A DNA stretch of 64,000 nucleotides from Actinomycetes bacterium. GTDB taxonomy: Bacteria > Actinomycetota > Acidimicrobiia > Acidimicrobiales > RAAP-2. Below the pieces are notes generated by a model that searched no databases, was not told the DNA's origin, and worked only from the letters and a program-made list of their open reading frames with translations. A program made the translations under genes and the position numbers. The stretch's first letter is position 1, and each line of letters starts with the position of its first letter. The stretch covers positions 17,637-81,636 of the forward strand of contig JAJZDI010000014.1 of NCBI GenBank assembly GCA_021806045.1. Direction: 5' to 3'. Positions 1 to 8,154 of the stretch are shown in pieces.

Positions 1-475
1 AGCCGCGGTAGGCGACGACCCCGGTGCGGAGGAGTGCCTCCCCGATGGCCATGAGCACGAGCGCCGCCGTCCAGGCGTCGCTCGACGTGATCGAGTGGGA
101 GGCGGAGAACCGGGCGATGGCGTGTGCACCTCCGTGGGTGGCGTAGAGCTGGAAGGCGAAGCGGGCCCCGACGCCCACCAGCCAGAAGATGGCGGCGGCT
201 GCGCCGGCCTGCGAGACCGGGTACCCCTCGCCGTCCGCGGTGACCTTCGTGGACACCCCGGCCAGCAGACCGAGGCCGACACCGAGGCTCAGGCCGAGCC
301 CGATGAGGAGGAGGTCGTTGCCGCCGGTGGGGATGACCCTGAGGTACGCCGACGCGGCCCATGCTGCCAGTCCCACGGGGACGAGGACGAGGAGCCGGCT
401 GATCCGGCGGCTCCGGACCTGCAGGAAGACGACGCCGATGAGGGCCAGGTCGATGATCCAGTCGGTGGTGGTCAT
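1..475 (-). CDS. Multi-pass membrane protein, cut by the left window edge
   Basis: The frame opens at an ATG at 475 and runs off the window, leaving about 158 N-terminal residues. They contain around five hydrophobic segments (roughly residues 4-20, 26-45, 50-72, 88-105 and 130-150) joined by short polar loops rich in Arg, so this is an integral membrane protein. The hydrophobic pattern and length recall the small CcdC/DUF1453 membrane family, but that is only a resemblance. No strong ribosome binding site precedes the ATG. It lies 107 bases downstream of the polyphosphate kinase gene in the same direction, with a hairpin between them, so co-transcription is uncertain. The codon pattern (G/C at third positions) is that of a real gene. 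Confidence 0.6.
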   Translation of the reverse strand, partial: MTTTDWIIDLALIGVVFLQVRSRRISRLLVLVPVGLAAWAASAYLRVIPTGGNDLLLIGLGLSLGVGLGLLAGVSTKVTADGEGYPVSQAGAAAAIFWLVGVGARFAFQLYATHGGAHAIARFSASHSITSSDAWTAALVLMAIGEALLRTGVVAYRG

Positions 476-541
476 GGACCCATCGTCCGATGTCCCGGCC
501 GCCCGGTCGTCAGCTCGAGGGTGGATTCTCGGGTGGATGGA

Positions 542-561
542 CGGGTGGAGGTGTCCACCCG
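542..561 (-). terminator. Hairpin after ppk2, possible terminator
   Basis: Perfect inverted repeat with 8-bp arms (CGGGTGGA and TCCACCCG) and a 4-base loop, 22 bases beyond the ppk2 stop codon. There is no T-tract after it, so it may be a U-less terminator or only an RNA-stabilising hairpin. The surrounding sequence carries further GGGTGGA copies. Confidence 0.35.
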
Positions 562-582
562 GTCGGTCGTCGCCCGGCGACC

Positions 583-1488
583 TCAGCCCTCGCCGAGGGC
601 CCTGCGGGCCGACTCCAGCTCGGCGGCGACGTCCGGCGCGACCTCCGGCACATGGAGATCGAGCTGGCCGATGACGTCGACCACGATCCCGCCGACCAGT
701 GCCCGCATGGCCGGCTTGTGGTCGGCTGGGATCACGTACCACGGTGCCCAGGGCGTCGACGTGGCCGTGATGGCCTCCTCGTAGGCGTGCTGGTACTCGT
801 CGAAGTGGGCCCGCTCGGCGAGATCGGCAGGCGAGAACTTCCACTGTTTCGTCGGGTCGTCGAGGCGGGCGAGGAACCTCGCGCGCTGCTCGCCCGCCGA
901 GACGTGGAGGAAGAACTTCACCACGCGGGTGCCGTTGCGGACCAGGTGTCGCTCGAAGGCGTTGATGTCCTCGAACCGCTCCTTCCACAGGTGCGGGCCC
1001 GGGGCCGGGTGGGGCGGAAGTCGCTGTCCGGCGAGGAGGTCGGGGTGGACCCGGACGACCAGGACCTCCTCGTAGTAGGAGCGGTTGAAGATGCCGATCC
1101 TCCCCCGCTCGGGCAGCGACGTGGCACTGCGCCACAGGAAGTCGTGGCGGAGCTCGAGGGCCGAAGGCTGCTTGAACGAGGACACCTGGCACCCCTGGGG
1201 GTTCACCCCCGACATGACGTGCTTGATCGTCCCGTCCTTGCCAGCGGCGTCGAGTGCCTGGAAGATGAGGAGGAGGGCCCACCGGTCCGACGCGTACAGG
1301 AGCTCCTGAGCTGATTCGAGCTCCTGCTTGAACTCGTCCAGGTCGTGCTCTGCCAGGTCCTTCGGGTGAGACCGGCCCAATGGGCCCAACCAGTCCGCGT
1401 GCGTGCCCGACGTGCTGCGCCGCTTCAGGCCGGCCGCACCACCGGGGGCCACGGTCAGCTCGTCGATGACCTGCTTCGGAAGCCGCAC
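583..1488 (-). CDS. ppk2: Polyphosphate kinase 2 family protein (polyphosphate:nucleotide phosphotransferase)
   Basis: PPK2 enzymes transfer phosphate between polyphosphate and nucleotides in the cytoplasm. The 301-residue product carries the family's Walker A-like stretch FQALDAAGKDG (about residues 76-86), the GVNPQGC segment shortly after, and the lid/Walker B region NRSYYEEVLVVRVHP, followed by a second nucleotide-binding half rich in Arg. Length fits single-domain PPK2 proteins. The GTG at 1488 is chosen because AGGAGAG lies six bases upstream; the frame stays open further upstream but without such a site. Which nucleotide it prefers (AMP, ADP or GDP) cannot be read from the sequence. 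Neighbours are a membrane protein downstream and a universal stress protein upstream on the same strand, a plausible stress and energy context. Confidence 0.93.
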   Translation of the reverse strand: MRLPKQVIDELTVAPGGAAGLKRRSTSGTHADWLGPLGRSHPKDLAEHDLDEFKQELESAQELLYASDRWALLLIFQALDAAGKDGTIKHVMSGVNPQGCQVSSFKQPSALELRHDFLWRSATSLPERGRIGIFNRSYYEEVLVVRVHPDLLAGQRLPPHPAPGPHLWKERFEDINAFERHLVRNGTRVVKFFLHVSAGEQRARFLARLDDPTKQWKFSPADLAERAHFDEYQHAYEEAITATSTPWAPWYVIPADHKPAMRALVGGIVVDVIGQLDLHVPEVAPDVAAELESARRALGEG

Positions 1489-1593
1489 GTCCGCTCTCCT
1501 CCCTCGGGCGCCTCGACGCCACGCACTCGCGACCAGGCTGGCATGTGGCCGGGCCGGCATGCAGGACCGGGCCCGCAGCGGCGATCGATGCGG

Positions 1594-2139
1594 TCAGGCG
1601 CCGGTGACGTCGTCCTTCACGTCGTCCTTCACGTCGTCCTGCCCGTGGGGCACGACGACGATCGGGCACCGGCTGTGGCGGATGCAGGTGGAGCTGACCG
1701 ACCCCTGCAACAGCCGGTAGAGCGCCCCGTGCCCGCGCAATCCGACGACGAGGAGATCGGCCCGCTCGGACCGCTCGCAGAGCACGTCCGCGGCGTCGCC
1801 CTCGACCACCACCGGCTCGACGGCGAACCCGGAGTGGACGCCCCCCTGGCCATCCCCCCCTCCGCCGGCTTGGCCGCTCCCCTGGCCGTCCGCGACGCTG
1901 TCCCCGCCAGTCAGCGCCAGAGCCACAGCCCGGTCGAGACGCTCGCGCTCGACGCCGACGATGCGGGCCTCCTCGTCGGGCAGATAGGGGACCTCACCGA
2001 AACCGGCCGTCGTCATGGACTGCCAGACGAGCACGGCCTCGACCGTCGCGCCGCGCCGGCGCGCCTCGTCGACGGCCCACTGCAGCGCCGGCAGGGACCC
2101 CTCCGACCCATCCACACCCACCACGATCCGACCGAACAT
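1594..2139 (-). CDS. Universal stress protein (UspA family), ATP-binding type
   Basis: A 181-residue single-domain Usp protein. The N-terminus IVVGVDGSEGS is the usual first strand and ATP-contact loop, and near the C-terminus GLRGHG followed nine residues later by GS matches the G-2x-G-9x-G(S/T) ATP-binding signature, so it should belong to the nucleotide-binding class. It begins at ATG 2139 with AGAGGTG just upstream. Two oddities: a Gly/Gln/Asp-rich insertion in the middle (around residues 95-115), and a C-terminal tail of DDVK units coded by a 12-bp tandem repeat near 1607-1645. It sits just downstream of the ATPase-TrkA-TrkA operon in the same direction, separated by 79 bases, so it may be co-expressed with ion homeostasis genes. 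Confidence 0.9.
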   Translation of the reverse strand: MFGRIVVGVDGSEGSLPALQWAVDEARRRGATVEAVLVWQSMTTAGFGEVPYLPDEEARIVGVERERLDRAVALALTGGDSVADGQGSGQAGGGGDGQGGVHSGFAVEPVVVEGDAADVLCERSERADLLVVGLRGHGALYRLLQGSVSSTCIRHSRCPIVVVPHGQDDVKDDVKDDVTGA

Positions 2140-2218
2140 CCGCGCACCTCTGGGCCGCCGTGCTCGGGTCCAGTCAACCACCGCGCTCTGACCTTGGTGC
2201 GGACCCCGATCCTGACCC

Positions 2219-2941
2219 TTACCCTGACCCCGAGCCCGGCACCCACGGCGATGACCCCGCCCCCGCTCCGGAGCCGGGCTCGCCCGTCCCGCCGGCCAGC
2301 GTCGCGCGGAGCCGGTCCATCCCCGCCGGGTCCGTCGCCACCACCAGGTGATCGCCGGCACGGAACCGGCCGGCGTCCCGGGCTGCGACCAACCTGCCGC
2401 GCCGCAGCACCCCGACGACGGCTTCATCGGGAGCAAGACCGAGCTCCGACGCGTCGCACCCGCAGGCGGGAGAACCGGCGTCGAGGCGCACGTCGACGAG
2501 GATCCCGCCCCGCGGGACCTCGCCCAGTGCGGCCACCGGCGGGCCGGCGACGATCTCCTCGATGAGGGCGACGAGGGCGAACGCCGGCGACACCGCCGCG
2601 TCCACCCCCCACGCCGCATCGAAGAGCCAGCGGTTCTCGTCGTCGTTCACCTGGGCCACCACCCGTGGGATCTCCAGGTGGCGCTTGGCCAGCTCGGCGA
2701 TGACCAGGTTCTCCTCGTCGCTCCCACTGCAGGCCACGAGCAGATCGGTGCGCAATGCGCCGGCTTCTTCGAGCACCCCGTCCCCGCAGGCGTTGCCCAC
2801 GACCACCGACATGCCCCGTGCCGACAGGCCGGCTGCCCGTGCCTCGTCCGCCTCCACCACGACGACGTCGTGCGCTGCAGCCTCGAGGGCGGCGGCCACC
2901 TGCGAGCCGACCGCGCCCCCTCCGGCGACGATGACGTGCAT
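2219..2941 (-). CDS. trkA: TrkA-type RCK protein, second of a tandem pair
   Basis: About 240 residues with two domains: an N-terminal Rossmann RCK_N domain (VAGGGAVGSQVA, residues 5-16, then acidic VVEADEA at the end of strand 2, which favours NAD(H) binding) and an RCK_C domain from roughly residue 135 to 220. A Gly/Ser-rich tail closes the protein. In known systems such proteins sit on the cytoplasmic face and gate K+ channels or Trk/Ktr transporters in response to nucleotides. The ATG at 2941 shares its A with the stop of the upstream trkA copy (TGATG) and has GGAGG upstream, so the two are translated together. No TrkH/KtrB-like channel is present in the window; the only transporter in the operon is the P-type ATPase. 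Confidence 0.92.
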   Translation of the reverse strand: MHVIVAGGGAVGSQVAAALEAAAHDVVVVEADEARAAGLSARGMSVVVGNACGDGVLEEAGALRTDLLVACSGSDEENLVIAELAKRHLEIPRVVAQVNDDENRWLFDAAWGVDAAVSPAFALVALIEEIVAGPPVAALGEVPRGGILVDVRLDAGSPACGCDASELGLAPDEAVVGVLRRGRLVAARDAGRFRAGDHLVVATDPAGMDRLRATLAGGTGEPGSGAGAGSSPWVPGSGSG

Positions 2942-3597
2942 CAGTCCCACCTCCCTCCGAGGAAGCTCCGGAGCCGCGACAGCGACCGCGCTGCCACGAC
3001 GAAGCGGACGACGTCCCCCGCCCGGACCGTCGCACCGTGCCCCGGGATGCTCGAGTGGCCGGCCCGGGTGAGCTCCACCACCCGGATCTCGCCGGGGACG
3101 TCGAACTCGTCCACCGCCCTGCCGACCAGGTAGTCGGGCACCGGTGCCCGCACCAGCAGGGACTCCCCGTTCCCGAACGTCTGCTCCGGCTCCAACATCG
3201 AGTGCAGCAGCATCCGGTGGACCCGATCGACCGTCATCCTCGCCGAGGCCACCATGGCCAGGCCGAGATCGGCGCAGACGGGACCTCGCTCACCGTCGTG
3301 CAGCCGGCCGATGACTCGGGGCACCCGGAACACGTCTCGGGCGATCCGGGCGACGACGATGTTCAGGCTGTCGCTCGAGCTGAGGGCCACGAGTGCGTCC
3401 GCCTCCTCGATCCCTGCTGCCTCGAGCACCGGCCGGTGCATCCCGTTGCCGGCGATGAACCTCCCGGTGAACCCGGGGGGGAGGCGGCGGCGGGCCGTCT
3501 CGTCCGTGTCGATCACCGAGATCGACGAGCCTTCGGCGTCGAGCCTCCTGGCCAGGGACGAACCCGAGCGTCCACATCCCACGATCACGACGTGCAT
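2941..3597 (-). CDS. trkA: TrkA-type RCK protein, first of a tandem pair
   Basis: A 218-residue RCK_N plus RCK_C protein. The Rossmann loop reads IVGCGRSGSSLA (residues 5-16) with acidic VIDTDE after strand 2, and the RCK_C half carries RAPVPDYLVGRAVDE. It is a paralogue of the downstream protein but clearly diverged, so the two may form a hetero-oligomeric gating ring, as proposed for the mycobacterial CeoB/CeoC pair. The start at 3597 overlaps the stop codon of the P-type ATPase gene (TGATG), and its own stop overlaps the next start, giving a tightly coupled three-gene unit. Role in K+ or other cation control is inferred from the family; the partner transporter is not established. Confidence 0.92.
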   Translation of the reverse strand: MHVVIVGCGRSGSSLARRLDAEGSSISVIDTDETARRRLPPGFTGRFIAGNGMHRPVLEAAGIEEADALVALSSSDSLNIVVARIARDVFRVPRVIGRLHDGERGPVCADLGLAMVASARMTVDRVHRMLLHSMLEPEQTFGNGESLLVRAPVPDYLVGRAVDEFDVPGEIRVVELTRAGHSSIPGHGATVRAGDVVRFVVAARSLSRLRSFLGGRWD

Positions 3598-6578
3598 CAC
3601 GCCACCTCCTGCCGCGTGCGGGTCGCCTGCCTGTGCGTCCCCGCTGGATCGACCGGTGCGCCTGCGGCGGCGCCCGTCACGCCCGCGCCCTCCCGCCGGC
3701 GGTGCCAGGCCTTGCGGGCCTCGTCCGCCACCAACAGCATCAACCCGAAACCCACGAGCAGGAGCCAGTCGGCCAGGCTGAGCGGCGCGGTGTGGAAGAC
3801 GCCCTGGAGGAGCGGCACGTAGCTGATCGCCGCCATCAACAACACGCCGAACGCACCGGCGGCGACGAGGAGCGGGTTGGACCACAGCCCGGCACGGAAC
3901 ACGCTCTGGCGATCGGTCCGCACGGTGAAGCTGTTGAAGAACTGGCTGACCACGATGCCGGCCTGCGACATGGTCAACGCCTCCCGGTACACGGGGTTGG
4001 CGGCGTCGAAGGCGTCGAAGGGCAGGTGGGCGGAGTGGATCCGCCAGAAGAAGGCGAAGACGACGCCGACCGACTGGATCGACCCGAGGAACAGGAACCG
4101 GCGGACCACGGCCCACGAGAACAGCTGCTCGGTCGGGGGTCGCGGCGGGCGGTCCATGGTGTCGGCCTCCGGGGGCTCCGCCCCGAGCGCCAGTGCCGGG
4201 AGCACGTCGGAGCCGAGATCGATGGCGAGCACCTGGAGGGCCGACAGCGGGACGAGGGGGAAGCCGACGAACGTCGCAGCCAGGATGGGCGCAAGCTCAG
4301 CCAGGTTGTGGCTGAACAGGTAGACGAGGAACCGGCGGATGTTCTGGTAGACGGCCCGGCCCAGCTCGACGGCAGCGGCGATCGACGCGAAGGAGTCGTC
4401 GAGGAGGACCACGACGGCCGCGGCCCGGGCCACGTCGGTCCCCCCCTCCCCCATGGCGACACCGACGCTGGCCCGCTTGAGGGCGGGGGCGTCGTTGGCC
4501 CCGTCGCCGGTGACCGCCACCACCTCACCCAGCTCCTCGAGCGCGGCCACGATGCGGAGCTTGTGCTCCGGGCGGACCCGGGCGAAGAGCAGCTGGTCCC
4601 CGGTCCGGCCCGCTCCCCTCACCAGGTCCGCAAGGGCGGCATCGTCCATGTCGTCGAGCTCCATGCCGGTGACGGTGCGCACGCTCCCCCGCTCAACGAT
4701 CCCCACCCGGCGGGCGACGGCCTCGGCCGTCAGGCCGTAGTCGCCGGTCACCATGACGATGGCGATCCCGGCGCGCCGGCAGGCAGCGACGGCCTCGGTC
4801 ACCTCGGGCCGGGGCGGGTCGGACATGGCCACCAGCCCGAGGAAGGTGAGCCCCGACTCGGCGTCGTCCTGCCGGATCCGGGGACTGTCCACGGCGCGGG
4901 TGGCGATGGCGAGCACCCGGAGGGCCTGGGAGGCCAGCGCGTCGTTGTCGCGCTCGATCGCAGCCCGGAGATCGGCGTCCAGTGGGACGGTCCCGCCCTC
5001 CCACCGAGCGGTCGTGCTGCGGTCGAGCACCGCCTGGGGCGAACCCTTGACGTACGCCTCGACCCCCCCGGGCAGCTGGTGCAGGGTCGTCATCAGCTTC
5101 CGGTCCGGATCGAAGGGGAAGACCCCGACGCGGGGAGCACGGCGTGCCTCGGCCTCGAGGTCGATCCCTGCCTTCTCGGCGGCGACCACCACCGCCGCCT
5201 CGGTCGTGTCGCCCAGGACCCGCCGGCTCCCCCCCCGCCCCCCGGCCGGCGGCAGCAGCCGGGCATCGCAGCAGAGCGCCCCGGCCCGGAGCAGGTCGAC
5301 CACGTCCGGCCCGCCCTCGACCTCCCCCTCGGCTCCGTAGCCGACACCGGTGACCGGATGCCGCCGCCCCGACTCGACCACCTGCTGGACGGTCATCTCC
5401 GCCCGCGTCAGGGTTCCTGTCTTGTCGGTGCAGATCACGGTGGTCGAACCGAGCGCCTCCACCGCCGCCAGCCGTTTGATGAGCGCCTGGCGCCGGGCCA
5501 TCCGGCGCACGCCGATGGCGAGGGACACGGACAGCGTGGCCGGGAGCCCTTCGGGCACCAGGGCGACCATCACCCCCAGTGCGAACACGAACGACAGCAC
5601 CAGCGGGTTGCCGGTGAGGACCCGGGCGACGAACAGGAGGATGCCGGCGGCGATGGCCACCGCTGCCACCCGTCGGGCCATGCGCGACACCTGGCGCTGG
5701 AGCGGGCTCTGCTCGGCCGGCAGCCCGGCGGTGAGGCGGTAGATCCTGCCGAACTCGGTCCCCAGGCCGGTGGCGTAGGCGACTGCTTTCGCCGTTCCGG
5801 TCATGACCGTGGTCCCCATGAACACGCAGTTGCGCGCATCCATCGGGGACGGGCACTCGACCGCCTCGTCCACCCGCCCGACCGGCTGGCTCTCGCCGCT
5901 CAGCGCCGCCATCTCGATCGACAGGTTGTGGGCCTCGACCACCCGGCAGTCGGCGGAGACGGCGTCGCCGGCCTCGAGCGAGACGAGGTCGCCCGGGACC
6001 AGTTCGTCGGCCGGCACCTCGCGCAACTCGCCGTCGCGCACGACCCGGGCGGTGATCGGGACCATGGCCTGGAGCGCCTCGGCCGTGCGCTCGGCCGCAT
6101 GTTCCTGGGCGAAGCCGATCGCCGCGTTCAGGACGACGACGCCCATGATCCCGCAGGCGAGCACCAGGTTGGCCGTGTCCCGGGGCGTCGACAGCGCGTA
6201 GATGAGCACGGTCAGGACGGCCGCGATCATCAGCATGACCGCGAACATGTTGGCCAGCTGTGCCGCCACCTCCGAGGCCACGCTCCGGCGCCGGGGTGGG
6301 GGAAGCGAGTTCGGGCCGGCCTGGGACAGGCGCGTCGCCGCCTCCTGCTCGCTGAGCCCCCGGCGCGAGGACCGGAGCATGCCGAGGGCGTCCGCCGGAC
6401 GTGCGCGGGCCACGCCGCAACCGGTGACGTCCGGCCAACCCGTTCGTGGCGACGTCGCTCCGGGCGTCGCTACGGACGGTGATCCGGGCGCTGCTCCGGT
6501 AGCGCTTCGGGCTGCTGCCTCAGACGATCCGGCCGGCCCGGCAGCCGACCGGTCGTCGGGATCGTCGCGTCCGTTCAC
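3597..6578 (-). CDS. P2-type cation-transporting ATPase
   Basis: About 993 residues from GTG 6578, which has GGAG six bases upstream; the frame extends to 6689 without a better site. Landmarks in order: a disordered N-terminus of about 60 residues, cation-ATPase N-terminal domain, actuator loop with SGES, M4 with PEGLP, phosphorylation site DKTGT (Asp about residue 385), hinge TGDGANDAPALK, and a six-helix C-terminal domain. M4-P linker RMARRQALIKRLAAVEALG and M6 LAIDLGSDVLPALALG resemble Na+/K+-ATPase-like P2 pumps more than SERCA (which has NLVTDG in M6), so monovalent cation transport is possible, but the ion cannot be assigned. It is translationally coupled to two TrkA-type regulators, an uncommon arrangement. 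Confidence 0.93.
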   Translation of the reverse strand: MNGRDDPDDRSAAGPAGSSEAAARSATGAAPGSPSVATPGATSPRTGWPDVTGCGVARARPADALGMLRSSRRGLSEQEAATRLSQAGPNSLPPPRRRSVASEVAAQLANMFAVMLMIAAVLTVLIYALSTPRDTANLVLACGIMGVVVLNAAIGFAQEHAAERTAEALQAMVPITARVVRDGELREVPADELVPGDLVSLEAGDAVSADCRVVEAHNLSIEMAALSGESQPVGRVDEAVECPSPMDARNCVFMGTTVMTGTAKAVAYATGLGTEFGRIYRLTAGLPAEQSPLQRQVSRMARRVAAVAIAAGILLFVARVLTGNPLVLSFVFALGVMVALVPEGLPATLSVSLAIGVRRMARRQALIKRLAAVEALGSTTVICTDKTGTLTRAEMTVQQVVESGRRHPVTGVGYGAEGEVEGGPDVVDLLRAGALCCDARLLPPAGGRGGSRRVLGDTTEAAVVVAAEKAGIDLEAEARRAPRVGVFPFDPDRKLMTTLHQLPGGVEAYVKGSPQAVLDRSTTARWEGGTVPLDADLRAAIERDNDALASQALRVLAIATRAVDSPRIRQDDAESGLTFLGLVAMSDPPRPEVTEAVAACRRAGIAIVMVTGDYGLTAEAVARRVGIVERGSVRTVTGMELDDMDDAALADLVRGAGRTGDQLLFARVRPEHKLRIVAALEELGEVVAVTGDGANDAPALKRASVGVAMGEGGTDVARAAAVVVLLDDSFASIAAAVELGRAVYQNIRRFLVYLFSHNLAELAPILAATFVGFPLVPLSALQVLAIDLGSDVLPALALGAEPPEADTMDRPPRPPTEQLFSWAVVRRFLFLGSIQSVGVVFAFFWRIHSAHLPFDAFDAANPVYREALTMSQAGIVVSQFFNSFTVRTDRQSVFRAGLWSNPLLVAAGAFGVLLMAAISYVPLLQGVFHTAPLSLADWLLLVGFGLMLLVADEARKAWHRRREGAGVTGAAAGAPVDPAGTHRQATRTRQEVA

Positions 6579-6754
6579 CACCGGCTCCGACCGGCGTCGG
6601 GAATTCCGTTCGGCACGGACGCTGCCCACACCGGCGCTCCTCTGGCTCTGACTCCGCCCAGCCCTCCTGCAAGCTTCGGGCCGGCGCACCGCACCGGGCC
6701 AGGGTCGAAGGTCCTGGCCGGGGCCACCTCCCGATCAGGCGACCGTCCCGGTGA

Positions 6755-6967
6755 TCAGGCCGTCGGCGACGAGTGGTGGAGCGGGGAGTGGAAGAGCGGG
6801 GCGAGGAGGCAGAAGTTGAAGACGCCGGCGGCCAGTGGCACGAGCCCGACGACAGCAAGGATCCACCACAGCCCGCCCAGACCCGCTCCGAGCCCGATGA
6901 GCACGAGGCCGACGATCCCCCGTGCGATCCTGCCGATCGGCCGCTCCATGAACCGGACCAGTCCCAT
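6755..6967 (-). CDS. DUF2892 (YgaP-type) small membrane protein
   Basis: A 70-residue protein with two closely spaced transmembrane helices (about residues 18-34 and 36-54), the layout of DUF2892 inner-membrane domains: an N-terminal RFMERPIGRIARGIVG followed by a hydrophobic hairpin and a short polar tail. The ATG at 6967 has GGAGG six bases upstream, which decides this start over longer frames. Function is unknown; in other bacteria the domain occurs alone or fused to rhodanese. It lies upstream of the P-type ATPase gene in the same direction with a gap of 176 bases that shows no clear promoter. Confidence 0.8.
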   Translation of the reverse strand: MGLVRFMERPIGRIARGIVGLVLIGLGAGLGGLWWILAVVGLVPLAAGVFNFCLLAPLFHSPLHHSSPTA

Positions 6968-7196
6968 GACGAACCTCCATCGCTTCGCACCCGATGCCAC
7001 CGGGTGGATACCCCTCCGGGTATGCAAAGAGGACAACGCAGATCACAGCGGTGCGCTTCCCGGAGCGGATGATTCGGGACCAATTACCCTGATGGGCTCA
7101 CCCTGATCGGCTCGCCCCGCTCGGCGTGATCGTGCAGCGCGACCACCCGGCGTGGCCTCCGGTCGGCATGTCCGGGTGCCCGGGCACACGCCTGGG

Positions 7197-8069
7197 TCAG
7201 GAGCCGGGCTTCGTCCCCGCCACCACCGACGCTTCGAGCCTCACCGGTGTGGCCACCACCTCGGTGAACCCCGCCTGGCGGAAGTACCGCTCCCACGTCT
7301 CCATGGTGACCGGGCGCTCCTCCATCCGGAACCAGAACCGACCGACGTTCTTCAGGAGGCGCCACCACCCCGCCGGTCCACGCTTGAGCATCACGGCCGC
7401 CTTCGAGCCGATGATCGACCGATCGCGGGCGGACGTGCCCCGCCCGAACATCATGTCGCCGATCACCATCCGGCCGCCGGGTCGCAGCCACCGGAGGGCC
7501 GAGACCACGAGGGCCTCCTTGTCGCGATCGTGGAGATGGTGCAAGGCGTAGTTGGAGACGATCAGGTCGACGCTTCCTTCGGGGAGGTCCAGCTCCTCGA
7601 GGGGCGCAGCCAGTGTGGTGATGCCGTCGATGCCGGCATCCGAGGCCTTGGCCGAAAGGAGGTCGAGCATCGACGGGCTGAGGTCCACGGCGGTCACCTG
7701 TGCCCCCCGCTGTGCGAGCGGAAGGCTCACGCTGCCCGTGCCGCAGCCCAGGTCGACCACGACCGAGCCGGGGCGCACGTCCGACGCGTCGAGCACGGCG
7801 GCCACGATCTTCTCCAGCCCCGTCGCACCCCCGTGGTCCCACGAGCGGGACCGGCGGTCCCACCACTTCGCCCGTCGCTGCAGGCGGCCGGCACCAGGAC
7901 CGGGCACTGCCCCCCGCGCGATGGCACTGCCACCGGGTGCGGACGTGCTTGCCGTTGGTTCTCCCTGGTCAGCGGCGCTCACGACGGCACCCCGCCCGTG
8001 GCGGAGGAGCGGGCCGGAGACGGCTCGCGGCGAGCCGGACGCACTCCCGATGGTGGTTGCATGGCCCAC
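7197..8069 (-). CDS. Class I SAM-dependent methyltransferase
   Basis: A 290-residue protein with motif I VVDLGCGTG (about residues 104-112), acidic loop TAVDLSPSML after strand 2, and the post-II segment VDLIVSNYALHHLHD, all typical of class I methyltransferases (Methyltransf_11/25). The C-terminal part, MEERPVTMETWERYFRQAGF, is a substrate-side cap. The substrate is not evident. The first 60 residues are low complexity and the GTG at 8069 lacks a good ribosome site; an internal GTG near 7982 is a plausible alternative. The gene is divergent from the hydrolase at 8155, with an 85-base shared upstream region. Confidence 0.88.
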   Translation of the reverse strand: MGHATTIGSASGSPRAVSGPLLRHGRGAVVSAADQGEPTASTSAPGGSAIARGAVPGPGAGRLQRRAKWWDRRSRSWDHGGATGLEKIVAAVLDASDVRPGSVVVDLGCGTGSVSLPLAQRGAQVTAVDLSPSMLDLLSAKASDAGIDGITTLAAPLEELDLPEGSVDLIVSNYALHHLHDRDKEALVVSALRWLRPGGRMVIGDMMFGRGTSARDRSIIGSKAAVMLKRGPAGWWRLLKNVGRFWFRMEERPVTMETWERYFRQAGFTEVVATPVRLEASVVAGTKPGS

Positions 8070-8154
8070 AGTCTGCCAAACGCACCTTGCCGGACCACGT
8101 CACCCCCGTGGCGCCCGTCCACCGGTGGGGGCGGCGGTTACGCTTCGGCCTCGC

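Noticed and set aside
2143..2619. Longer N-terminus for the universal stress protein
   Set aside because: The frame is open upstream, but this part is antisense-like Arg/Ser-rich sequence overlapping the trkA gene; a good ribosome site precedes the ATG at 2139.
3633..6482. A 949-codon open frame on the + strand
   Set aside because: It is antisense to the P-type ATPase gene. Its product is His/Arg/Gly-rich with no domain, as expected for the complement of a high-GC gene.
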